From Novosphingobium sp. Gsoil 351 (lineage in GTDB: Bacteria; Pseudomonadota; Alphaproteobacteria; Sphingomonadales; Sphingomonadaceae): a stretch of DNA of 64,000 bases. The translations under genes were made by a program, and so were the position numbers. The notes below the pieces were generated by a model. That model saw only the letters and a program-made list of their open reading frames with translations, was not told the origin of the DNA and did not search any database. Numbering within the stretch: position 1 is the stretch's first letter; the number at the start of each line of letters is the position of its first letter. The DNA lies in contig NZ_CP046120.1 in the NCBI RefSeq assembly GCF_009707465.1, forward strand, positions 3,129,501 to 3,193,500, read 5' to 3'. This document shows positions 9,196-17,677 of the stretch, piece after piece.

Positions 9196-10461
9196 ATGAG
9201 CCAGTCGACAATCACGCCAATCGCGTTGCCGTCCGGCCGTGCCGCCAGGCGGAGCCGGCGCGATTTGCTGCTCGACGAGGCCGCCCGCCAGCTCAACGCA
9301 CGGGGATTGCCCAAACCGCGCTGCTCGACGTCGCGGCGGCGCTCGGGCTGTCGCGGGCCGCGGTGTACTACTACGCGGACGATCGGCAGGATCTCGTCTT
9401 TCAGTGCTACCGGCGCTCGTGCGAAGCGCTGGCCCGCGACCTTTCTGCGGCTGCGCAAGCGCCGGGATCCGTGCTTGATCGCGTTGAGGCGTTCGTCACC
9501 CGTCGCCTTGATCAGGCCGCGGTCGAGGAAGCGGTGCTCAGCGAGATCGCCTATCTCGATGATGAGCAGCGGGCGACGATCGACGCGCTCGTCGCCGGCG
9601 TGCTGGCGCAGCTGCGCGAACTGATCGACTCCGGCCAACAACGCGGCGAGGTCCGCAGATGCGACCTCGGCGATCGTCGCCCAGGCGGTGTTCGGAATGA
9701 TTTCGTGGATTCCTCTGGCGCCGCGCTGGCTCGAGGACGACCCCGAGCTGCGAGCGCGAAGCACGGCAGCAGCGGTAGACCTGTTTCGAAACGGTATGGC
9801 CAAACGGCCGGAGACGATTCTCGAACTTCCCCGGATCGACGTGACGGCGCTTCGGGCGCCGCGCGGCAATGTGTTCAGCCGCGAGGCCGCGGCCGCGATG
9901 AAGACCGAGGAATTGCTGCGCACCGCCTCGCGGCTGTTCAATCGCAAGGGCATCGATGCCACATCGCTCGACGAGATCGGCGCCGCGCTGGGTGCGACCA
10001 AGGGCGTGATCTACCATTACCTCAGCGACAAGCCGGATCTGGTCGCCAAATGCTATCGCCGTGCCTTCGATCTCGGCGACCGCATCCTCGAGGCAATGGC
10101 GCGGTTCGAGGGCGAAGGCGTTGCCCGCGCCGCCGCCGGGTTTCGCTTGCTGGTCGAAATGAACGCGCGCGCCGAATTCTCGCCACTCGCGCCTCTGGCT
10201 GGGGTCGAGGCGCTCAAGCCAGATGCCCGCGACGAAATCACCGCGCTGGCGCGGCGGTCCGAGCACGCCTTTCCCGCAGCGGTCGAGGCCGGGATTGCCG
10301 ACGGCAGCATGCGCGAGGTCGACCTGCTGGGAACCGGCGTGGCACTGGCGGGGACGTTCGGCTGGATCCCGAAATGGTTCGACGGCGAGGACGAGGAGCG
10401 CATCCAGAGCATCGCTGACGAGTTTCAGCGGCTCTATTTATTCGGGCTGAAGGCGCGATGA
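9196..10461 (+). CDS. Tandem double-TetR transcriptional regulator (two frameshifts)
   Basis: One reading unit of about 421 residues that contains two consecutive TetR modules. Module 1 has a helix-turn-helix ending SRAAVYYYADDRQDLV, module 2 a helix-turn-helix ending GATKGVIYHYLSDKPDLV, each followed by its own ligand-binding helices. Start ATG 9196 follows GAGGAG. Two frame changes are needed: a missing base near 9303 (GGGATTGCC region) and an extra base near 9655 (GTCCGCA); after both the total is again a multiple of three. The stop overlaps the hydrolase start at 10458 (ATGA). It probably represses the divergent receptor operon through the two palindromes at 9108 and 9162, and itself. Confidence 0.8.
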
Positions 10462-11579
10462 TCGAAGGGTTCGTCGCCCAAGGCTTCGAGGCCGTACGCG
10501 ATGCCTTCGCCGCCAACTTCGAACGGCCGCTCGCCTATCGCGAGGTCGGCGCTTCGCTTGCGGTCTATCGCTGCAGTGAATGTGTGGTCGATCTTTGGGG
10601 CGGCCACCGCGACCGGGAAGGGTCGGTTCCGTGGACTCGCGATACGCTGGTCAACCTCTGGTCGACCACCAAGGGGATCGCCGCGATCTGCGTCGCCATC
10701 CTCGTCGATCGCGGGCGGTTGCGCTACGAGGATCGGGTTGCGGACCACTGGCCCGAATTCGCTGCGCAAGGAAAGGCTGAGATCACGGTCGCCCAACTGC
10801 TTTCGCACCAGGCCGGGCTCCCCGGGTTCGTCGAGCCGACCAGCGTCGATGAACTGTTCGATCAGCCGCTGTGCGCGGACCGTCTCGCCCGCCAGGCGCC
10901 CCTGTGGGAACCGGGCACCGTCAACGGATATCATGCCGCGACTTGGGGCACGCTGGTCGCTGAAATCGTTCGGCGGGTTGACGGCCGCACGCTCGGCCAG
11001 TTTCTGCCCGACGAACTCGCCGGACCGGCACAGGCCGATTTCTGGCTGGGCCTCCCGCAAAATCTGGCAGCGCGCGTGGCCGACATCATTCCGTCGCAAG
11101 AGCCGGTCGATCTCGACACGCTCGATATGAACCCCGCTATGCAATTGGCTTTGGCCAGCCCGCAACTTGACCCGATCCGTGCCAACGCTCCGGATTGGCG
11201 CAGCGCTGAGCTGCCAGCGCTGAATGGCCACGGCTCGGCGCAGGGCATTGCCCGGATCTACGCAGCGGCCCTGTCGGGTGCGGTGCTGTCGGAGCAAACC
11301 CTCGAAGCGATGACTGCGATCGCCGCGGATCGGACCGACCAGGTGCTCGGCTTCAACCCGCAATGGGCGATGGGGCTCATGGTCAACGGTAGCAGCGCGA
11401 TGGGGCCTGCGCGCGCCGCCTTCGGACATGGCGGCTGGGGCGGCTCGGTCGGATGCGCAGACCGGGAGAGCGGAATCGCGATGGGCTATGCGCCCAATCA
11501 CATGGGCGCGGACCTCGTCGGCGATCCACGCGCTATATCGCTTTGTCATGCCGTGTTTGGGTGTGCTTCGGCTGCGTGA
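10458..11579 (+). CDS. Serine hydrolase of the beta-lactamase/esterase (class C-like) fold
   Basis: A 373-residue cytoplasmic member of the beta-lactamase-related serine hydrolases, which in catabolic clusters usually cleave esters or lactones. Seen: SxxK motif STTK at 69-72, a YxA in place of YxN within NGYHAATWG, and the third box HGGWGG near the C-terminus. No signal peptide is visible, so an antibiotic-degrading role is unlikely. The start overlaps the double-TetR stop, so regulator and hydrolase are translationally coupled. It probably releases an inducer or substrate handled by the divergent operon; that is inference. Confidence 0.82.
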   Translation: MIEGFVAQGFEAVRDAFAANFERPLAYREVGASLAVYRCSECVVDLWGGHRDREGSVPWTRDTLVNLWSTTKGIAAICVAILVDRGRLRYEDRVADHWPEFAAQGKAEITVAQLLSHQAGLPGFVEPTSVDELFDQPLCADRLARQAPLWEPGTVNGYHAATWGTLVAEIVRRVDGRTLGQFLPDELAGPAQADFWLGLPQNLAARVADIIPSQEPVDLDTLDMNPAMQLALASPQLDPIRANAPDWRSAELPALNGHGSAQGIARIYAAALSGAVLSEQTLEAMTAIAADRTDQVLGFNPQWAMGLMVNGSSAMGPARAAFGHGGWGGSVGCADRESGIAMGYAPNHMGADLVGDPRAISLCHAVFGCASAA

Positions 11580-11875
11580 AGGCGTCGAGCTTCGTGCCTC
11601 CATTTTCGAACGGAAGTTAGCGTGCCTTAGGCCCGCACCACCTATTATGGCGGGAGTAGTCTCGCTTAACTGGTCCCCCTTACACGCCTCATGTGTTCGC
11701 AAGTCGCCATTCCGGTACCGGCCCCGCTTCCGCCGTTCGGTAACGCGCTTCATTCCGGCCGTTCAAGGGCGAGGACCTAGGCCCCAGAAACAGTCGTCAT
11801 GTAGACGCTTTGCGCGTGATTTTTTAGCGCCAGCCGCTGGCCGTCGGATCACCGATGGTAGAAGCGGCGTGACGA

Positions 11876-13234
11876 TCAAGGCTTTTTGCGGAAACGACCG
11901 ATCTCAATTTCGTGTCGAGCCAGCTTGTCGTAAAAAGTTTTTCGCGGGAGTTTCAGTTCGGCGAGCGCGATTGACACATCGCCATTGCAGCGAGTTAGAA
12001 CGTCACGGATGAGTGATTCTTCGTAGCGCCGGGTGCGTTCTGAGAGCGACGCCTTGGTCTCCAGCTGCTCGCCGGCGTCTTCGGAATGGAGGAGGCCTAA
12101 CACAAAACGGGTTGCATAGGTCTGCAGCTCCCGCGCGTTTCCAGGCCAATCGTGGTCGATCAAATGTCGACGGACGACCTCGGTAATCTCGGGCATCGAG
12201 GCGACACCTTTGGGCAGTGCGTCACCTACGAAATTAGCGAATAGAAGGGGGATGTCCGCCTTACGCTCGCGGAGCGATGGGAGCGTCAGTCGCGCCATTT
12301 CCAAGCGGTAGTAGAGATCTTCGCGAAAGCGTCCCTCGCGGACAGCCTGCAACAATTCGATCTTGCTGCTCGCGATTATCCGAATTTCAACTGGCAAGTC
12401 GGAAGTTGCATTACTTCCGCGCAACACGCCATCATCGAGCAATTGCATGAGCCGCGATTGAGCCGAGAACGGCAGGCCATCGACATCGTCGAGGTATAGC
12501 GTGCCTCTATGGGCCGTTTCGATCAGGCCGATCCGCCTACGCGATTGGCCTGGCAAATGATCGCCGAACATATCTCCCTCGAGCGACCCGGCAGCTGCCG
12601 TACTACAGGCGACCGATACAAATGAGTTACCCCGTCGCCGACTTGCACGGTGGATCATTCTGGCCACGAGTTCCTTGCCTGTACCCGTCTCACCTTCAAT
12701 GATCGCATCGACATTGGCAGCCGCAATCTGATCGATCAAAACCCGCAGCCGAATAATTGCTGGGGTCTCGCCTACCAGCGGAGATTTGGAGGGCACAACG
12801 TCTGCCAGCTGGCGCAGTCTGCGGTTCTCAAGCTGAAGTGCGCGCAGGCTACAGGCACTGCGCACTGTGGCGATAAGATGCTCGGCCGCGAATGGTTTGG
12901 TCAGGAAGTCATGTGCTCCGGCCTTCAGGGCCGATACCGCCATCGGCACGTCGCCATGCCCCGTTATCAGCACTACCGGTATGTCCCGATCGATCTCGCG
13001 CACCGCTCGAAAAAATTGCAGTCCGTCCATGTCCGGCATGCGGATATCGCTGACCACGACACCGTCGAATTGGGCGTCAATGTCGCGTATCGCCGATCGC
13101 GCGTCCGCGTAGGTTCTGACCGTAAAACCGGCAAGGCTCAGCGACTGGCTGTTTGCGACGCGCAGGAGTTCGTCATCGTCGACGAAGACGACAAGTCCGC
13201 GAGACTCGCTCACGGTTTGAGGAGCGTTACGCAA
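11876..13234 (-). CDS. dctD: DctD-like response regulator lacking the GAFTGA loop
   Basis: NtrC-family regulator of C4-dicarboxylate uptake, 452 residues. Order: receiver domain (acidic pair D19-D20, phosphoacceptor Asp63 in VSDIRMPDMDG, Lys113), AAA+ domain (Walker A GETGTGKE at 181-188, Walker B around GTLYLDD at 244-250) and a Fis-type helix-turn-helix at the C-terminus (NGDVSIALAELKLPRKTFYDKL). Where GAFTGA normally stands, residues 222-231 read MFGDHLPGQ with no such motif. GAFTGA is the part that contacts sigma-54, so this protein may activate by another route. It overlaps dctB by 25 bases and is divergent from dctA. Confidence 0.9.
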   Translation of the reverse strand: MRNAPQTVSESRGLVVFVDDDELLRVANSQSLSLAGFTVRTYADARSAIRDIDAQFDGVVVSDIRMPDMDGLQFFRAVREIDRDIPVVLITGHGDVPMAVSALKAGAHDFLTKPFAAEHLIATVRSACSLRALQLENRRLRQLADVVPSKSPLVGETPAIIRLRVLIDQIAAANVDAIIEGETGTGKELVARMIHRASRRRGNSFVSVACSTAAAGSLEGDMFGDHLPGQSRRRIGLIETAHRGTLYLDDVDGLPFSAQSRLMQLLDDGVLRGSNATSDLPVEIRIIASSKIELLQAVREGRFREDLYYRLEMARLTLPSLRERKADIPLLFANFVGDALPKGVASMPEITEVVRRHLIDHDWPGNARELQTYATRFVLGLLHSEDAGEQLETKASLSERTRRYEESLIRDVLTRCNGDVSIALAELKLPRKTFYDKLARHEIEIGRFRKKP

Positions 13235-15030
13235 AAAGCGGCGCCTCCGAACCTAGACGCCGTCATCTCCAACTCCCCCCCGAATTCCCGAACGATATTC
13301 TGAGCAATACCCAAGCCCAGACCAAGGCCCTGCTTCTTGCCCGTCACAAAAGGTTCGAACAATGTCGTGCGCATGCCTGCGGGCACCCCGGGCCCGCTGT
13401 CGTCAAAGGTGAGCCGAACATTCGGACGGTCCGGCCGCGTCTCTAGGCGGATTTCGATCCGCCGGTCTTCGGTCTCTGCCAAAGCATCCAGCGAATTCTG
13501 CAGCAGGTTGATCACCACCTGCTCCAGCCGGACCCGGTCGGCCAACACCATGACTGAGGCTGCAAGTTCCTTAGGCATCACGAGCGCAACACCTTCGCCG
13601 CGTAGCCGGTCGCCGATCAGGATCAGTGCGCCATCGAGTGCATCGCCAAGATTAATCTCTCCGATCGGCGGAGGATCGCGGCGGGCGAAATTGCGCAATT
13701 CGGTCGTAATGTCACCGATCCGGGAGGTGAGGTCGATGATCACGTCCAGGTTGCGCTGGGTCTCCACAGTGTCAGACTTGTCAATCAGCACTTTGGCGTT
13801 CTCGGCAAAAGTGCGGATTGCCGCAACCGGCTGGTTGATCTCGTGCGCTACCCCGGCGGTTATCTGGCCGATGGACCCGAGCCGGTTCGCCTGGGCGAGC
13901 TCATCTCGCGCCGTGCGCAAGCGGCGGCTGGCGGCCTCGCGCTCAGACACCTCGGCAACCAGTTGCTGATTGGTGTCGCGCAGTTCCGCGGTCTGCCGCT
14001 TGACCTCTCGCTCCAAGGTTCGACGCGAGGAGACCAGAAGCCGCCGCCGTTCGACGCTTCGGATGGTGAGACCGAGACACAGCACTAGTATCAGGATTAC
14101 GACCAACCCGATGACTTGCGCCCGCAGCCGCGCGTCGCGCAGCGCGGCATCCATCGGTTCTAGGGAGCTGAGAATCCACTCATCCATTTGCAATGAGGTG
14201 GAGGCAATTGCGTAGCGGCGATTTGGTGGCAGGACGACGATGTCCTGATCTGAGCTGCCGGCGAGGGTTGGGGGCGGTAGGGCGAACGACAGCGAAGCAG
14301 GCATTGTCGCCCCGAACTGGAGCGTCTTTTGAGCCTTCTGGCGAGCAGCGGGTGACAACGGTCGACTGGGATGGAGCACCCAGTCTTTGATGCTCGCAGC
14401 TGTGATAATACCATCGGGGTCACGAATAATGGTTATGCCCGGCTGGTGGCCCCATATCGCTTCGAGGCGGTCGAGCGAAATCTTGACGACAATGACGCCG
14501 CGACCGTTTGACACAGCCTGTGCAAAGAACAGCCCGGGTTGACCGCTGACTAGGCCTCTTGCGAAGTATTCAGCGCTTCGATCGATCAGTGCGCGCCGGA
14601 AATAGGGGCGGAATGCAAAGTTCTGGCCGACGAAGCTGGTCGGCAAGTCGAAGTTGCTCGCGGACAGCGTGATGCCGCTCGAGTCGATGACGTAGATCAC
14701 CTCGGAACCCGTGTGCTGTGCCAGGAAACGAAGCTTTCCGTTCAGCTGCTTGGCCACATTCGGGTCGTGCGATTCGACGAGCGAAATGACGTCGCTGTTT
14801 TCCGCCAAGACGAGGGGGAGCAGCCGGTATTTTTGCAGCTCGCTTTCGAACAGTCCGGCGTTCGCACGCATTCGCTCATTAGCTGCCAGCTGTGCTATCT
14901 GCGCGGCGGAACTGACCGCCCACCGCTCGATGGCGACGCCCATCAGGAACAGCACCACGGCGCTCAGCAGCACCACCAGCGCAGTTCGTCCCGGACGCTT
15001 CAAGGCGGTGGTGAACGGATGAGCGTTCAT
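13210..15030 (-). CDS. dctB: DctB-like membrane sensor histidine kinase
   Basis: About 606 residues from the ATG at 15030 (an upstream start at 15087 is less likely because the preceding residues are not hydrophobic or conserved). A transmembrane helix near 15-35 is followed by a periplasmic sensor of about 230 residues (PDC type, with SGITLSASNFDLP), a second membrane helix (VIGLVVILILVLCLGL), a coiled coil, then HisKA with the phosphoacceptor in GVAHEINQPVAA, and an ATPase domain with NLLQNSLDAL, DDSGPGVP and GLGLGLGIA. It should phosphorylate the adjacent DctD when C4-dicarboxylates are present. The downstream overlap with dctD indicates coupled translation. Confidence 0.9.
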   Translation of the reverse strand: MNAHPFTTALKRPGRTALVVLLSAVVLFLMGVAIERWAVSSAAQIAQLAANERMRANAGLFESELQKYRLLPLVLAENSDVISLVESHDPNVAKQLNGKLRFLAQHTGSEVIYVIDSSGITLSASNFDLPTSFVGQNFAFRPYFRRALIDRSAEYFARGLVSGQPGLFFAQAVSNGRGVIVVKISLDRLEAIWGHQPGITIIRDPDGIITAASIKDWVLHPSRPLSPAARQKAQKTLQFGATMPASLSFALPPPTLAGSSDQDIVVLPPNRRYAIASTSLQMDEWILSSLEPMDAALRDARLRAQVIGLVVILILVLCLGLTIRSVERRRLLVSSRRTLEREVKRQTAELRDTNQQLVAEVSEREAASRRLRTARDELAQANRLGSIGQITAGVAHEINQPVAAIRTFAENAKVLIDKSDTVETQRNLDVIIDLTSRIGDITTELRNFARRDPPPIGEINLGDALDGALILIGDRLRGEGVALVMPKELAASVMVLADRVRLEQVVINLLQNSLDALAETEDRRIEIRLETRPDRPNVRLTFDDSGPGVPAGMRTTLFEPFVTGKKQGLGLGLGIAQNIVREFGGELEMTASRFGGAAFCVTLLKP

Positions 15031-15073
15031 CCGGCTGCATACCATTGATTCGAACTCGTGCCATACGGATTGA

Positions 15074-15085
15074 GCGGAAATCCGC
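15074..15085. promoter_or_regulatory. DctD-type upstream activating site, copy 1
   Basis: GCGGAAATCCGC, with perfect arms GCGGA/TCCGC and a 2-base centre, followed by AC as in known DctD sites of the form GTGCGGAAATCCGCAC. It lies between divergent dctB and dctA, about 170 bases from the dctA start. Confidence 0.6.
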
Positions 15086-15105
15086 ACAATGTATCGGTCA
15101 CGCTG

Positions 15106-15117
15106 GCGGAAATTCGC
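15106..15117. promoter_or_regulatory. DctD-type upstream activating site, copy 2
   Basis: GCGGAAATTCGC, one base different from copy 1 and again followed by AC. The two copies are 32 bp apart, three helical turns, as expected for cooperative binding of two regulator dimers. I could not find a convincing GG-N10-GC promoter downstream of them. Confidence 0.6.
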
Positions 15118-15253
15118 ACGCCTCCGCTAGACACTGACAAGAAATGTACTGTGCTTTCAGTGAGTTAACGATTTCCGACATTCGGTTTGTGGGGTCGCAG
15201 GCTGACCCGTATTTTCGTTTCACGGCTTCGAAGAGGGCCAATCTGGAGCGAGG

Positions 15254-16645
15254 ATGCAATTGGGCGACCCCCATCTCGATGACGAACTAGGCCGGCGTGG
15301 TTTCAACGCCGGGACCGGCGTGCCGCTTTATAGGCACCTGTATTTTCAGGTGCTGATGGCGATCGCCTTGGGCGTCGCGATCGGCTTTCTTTTTCCCGAC
15401 GTCGGGATGGCCTTGAAGCCCTTGGGCGATGGCTTCGTCAAACTGGTCAAGATGATCGTCGCTCCGGTGATTTTCCTTACGGTGGTAACGGGGATCGCCG
15501 GGCTGCAGGAACTCGGCGGCCTGGGGCGCCTTGCCACGAAGACGCTAGGCTACTTCTTCGTCGTGTCCACATTCGCATTGATTGTGGGGCTGGTGGTGGC
15601 AAACCTCGCTCAGCCCGGCGCCGGAATGAACATCGATCCGGCATCGCTCGACGCCAACTCCGTCAGCCAATTCGCGCGGGACGCTCACGACCGGACTATC
15701 GTCGGGTTTCTGACCGAGATCATTCCCACGACACTGCTGTCCTCGCAAGTTGACGGCAATATTCTTCAGGCATTGCTGGTCGCCATCCTGGTCGGTATTT
15801 CGGCGTCGGTTGTCGGGGAACGCGCGGCGCCCGTGATGCGCTTGCTGCAGAGCGCTTCGTCCATCGTTTACCAGCTGGTCCACATGCTCATGCGAGCCGC
15901 GCCCGTGGGTGCGCTTGGCGCGATCGGTTTCACGATCGGGAAGTACGGAATTTCCGCCCTCGTCAATCTGGCCGGGTTGGTTGCGCTGTTCTACGTCACT
16001 TCCGCACTTTTCATCCTGTTGGTGCTTGGCGCGATTGCACGGCTGAGCGGTTTTTCCGTCCTGAAGCTTATCGCCTATCTGCAACAGGAGATCGTCCTGG
16101 TGCTTGGCACTGCCTCCTCGGAGGCCGCGTTGCCTAGCCTCATGGAGAAACTTGAGCGCGCCGGATGCCGCCGATCGATCGTCGGCGTCGTCATTCCCTT
16201 GGGTTACTCGTTCAACTTGGACGGCACCAACATCTATATGACTTTGGCGGCGCTATTCGTCGCTCAAGCTTGCAACGTGGATCTGACCCTGGGCCAGCAG
16301 CTTCTGCTGCTCGGCGTAGCGATGATCAGCTCCAAAGGCGCAGCAGGGGTCACCGGTGCCGGCTTCGTTACCTTGGCCGCGACGCTTTCGATCGTGCCGG
16401 GCATTCCCGTCACCGGGCTCGCGCTCATCCTCGGCGTCGACCGTTTCATGTCGGAATGTCGTTCGGTGACCAACTTCATCGGCAACGCCGTCGCGACGAT
16501 CGTTCTTGCCCGCTGGGAGGGCGGGCTCGACGCCGCTCGCCTCAAGAGCGCACTGGCCGGCGGACCGCTGCTGCCTGCCGGCGCGAGCCCCGATCTCGAG
16601 CCTGCGCAGATCGAACCGGTCACCCGCATGGCCGTGACCCAATGA
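15254..16645 (+). CDS. dctA: C4-dicarboxylate/cation symporter
   Basis: Inner-membrane symporter of the dicarboxylate/amino acid:cation (DAACS) family, 463 residues, importing succinate, fumarate or malate with protons or sodium. Seen: eight hydrophobic segments plus two re-entrant loops, the serine-rich loop [10 protein letters not shown] and the substrate motif [14 protein letters not shown], and the conserved [12 protein letters not shown] and DRFMSECRS segments. ATG at 15254 follows GGAGCGAGG. Two DctD-type sites lie upstream. Its stop overlaps a possible start of the following NHL-protein gene, so the two are likely co-transcribed. Confidence 0.93.
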   Translation: MQLGDPHLDDELGRRGFNAGTGVPLYRHLYFQVLMAIALGVAIGFLFPDVGMALKPLGDGFVKLVKMIVAPVIFLTVVTGIAGLQELGGLGRLATKTLGYFFVVSTFALIVGLVVANLAQPGAGMNIDPASLDANSVSQFARDAHDRTIVGFLTEIIPTTLLSSQVDGNILQALLVAILVGISASVVGERAAPVMRLLQSASSIVYQLVHMLMRAAPVGALGAIGFTIGKYGISALVNLAGLVALFYVTSALFILLVLGAIARLSGFSVLKLIAYLQQEIVLVLGTASSEAALPSLMEKLERAGCRRSIVGVVIPLGYSFNLDGTNIYMTLAALFVAQACNVDLTLGQQLLLLGVAMISSKGAAGVTGAGFVTLAATLSIVPGIPVTGLALILGVDRFMSECRSVTNFIGNAVATIVLARWEGGLDAARLKSALAGGPLLPAGASPDLEPAQIEPVTRMAVTQ

Positions 16646-16656
16646 AGGAAATTCAG

Positions 16657-17586
16657 ATGTTTGACGCAATCACCCTGACGCGGCGTTTCGCCATCTCCGC
16701 CAGCCTCGCCGCGGCGTGCGTGATCGCGCCAGCGCACGCTTCACCTGCCCCGCGCGCGCGCGTCTACGAACAAGTGGCCAACTGGGCACAGCTGCCACAA
16801 GGGACCACCTGGCAAGATATGATGGCCGTGGACATTGATTCCAACGGCGACATCTACGCGCTGCAGCGCACGCCCTTCAAAGTCATCGTCCTGAATCCCA
16901 AGGGCAAGTTCCTTAGGTCATGGAACACCGGGGATCTCCCCGGCGTGCATGGACTTCGCGTCGACCGGTTCGACAATGTGTGGATCACCTCACGGGCGTT
17001 GCACCAGGTCTTCAAATTCACCCGCGACGGCAAACTGCTCATGGAACTGGGCACAAAAGGCGTGGCCGGCGACAATGATTCCAAGGTCGCCCTCAACGGC
17101 CCCGCCGATGTCGCCGTGGGACCAAACGGCGACATCTTCGTCGCCGACGGAGAAAGCACCAATACCAGGATCGTCAGGTTCTCCAAGGACGGCACGTTCG
17201 TGAAGTCCTGGGGGACGAAAGGCACCGAGCCGGGCCAGCTCATGGTCCCGCACAGCATTGCGATGGACTCCAAGGGCAGACTGCTGGTCGCCAACCGCGG
17301 GAACAAGCGGATCGAGATCTTCGATCAGCAAGGCGCGGTTCTTGGGCAGATCAAGAATGACATCACGCCATATGGGCTGTTCATCACCCGGGACGGGACG
17401 CTTTATGTCGCCGATGGAACCAAGCCGGTCGGGAGCATGTCGGTCATCGACATGAAGAGCGAAAAAACCCTGTTCCACGTGTCGGGATTGACCGGCTCGC
17501 ACATGCTTACTGTCGACAGGAAGGGCTCGATCTACGTCGCTGAAGTAAGCGGCAAATCGCTGCGAAAGTTTGTCAGAAAGAAATGA
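16657..17586 (+). CDS. Exported NHL-repeat beta-propeller protein 1
   Basis: A 309-residue periplasmic protein: signal peptide ending near APAHA, then about six NHL/propeller repeats (VDSNGDIYALQRTPFK, VDRFDNVWITSRALHQVFKFTRDGK, GPNGDIFVADGES, SKGRLLVANRGNKRIEIFD, and so on). The family includes peptidyl-amidating lyases and substrate-binding propellers; no catalytic set can be assigned. ATG at 16657 is preferred over 16642 because AAGGA lies 7 bases before it. It follows dctA directly and is a paralogue of the protein at 24392, with the same length and blade order. It may bind the compound passed on by the TonB receptor downstream. Confidence 0.8.
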   Translation: MFDAITLTRRFAISASLAAACVIAPAHASPAPRARVYEQVANWAQLPQGTTWQDMMAVDIDSNGDIYALQRTPFKVIVLNPKGKFLRSWNTGDLPGVHGLRVDRFDNVWITSRALHQVFKFTRDGKLLMELGTKGVAGDNDSKVALNGPADVAVGPNGDIFVADGESTNTRIVRFSKDGTFVKSWGTKGTEPGQLMVPHSIAMDSKGRLLVANRGNKRIEIFDQQGAVLGQIKNDITPYGLFITRDGTLYVADGTKPVGSMSVIDMKSEKTLFHVSGLTGSHMLTVDRKGSIYVAEVSGKSLRKFVRKK

Positions 17587-17677
17587 CATCGTTTCTGGGG
17601 CTTCGAGACAATTGCTCTGCAACTCAAACCGCTAATTTGTATCCAGATAAACCAATAATCCAAATAGGAGGGAAATA

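Noticed and set aside
15088..15253. Sigma-54 promoter before dctA
   Set aside because: The only GG-N10-GC match overlaps an upstream activating site and lacks the TGGCAC/TTGC context.
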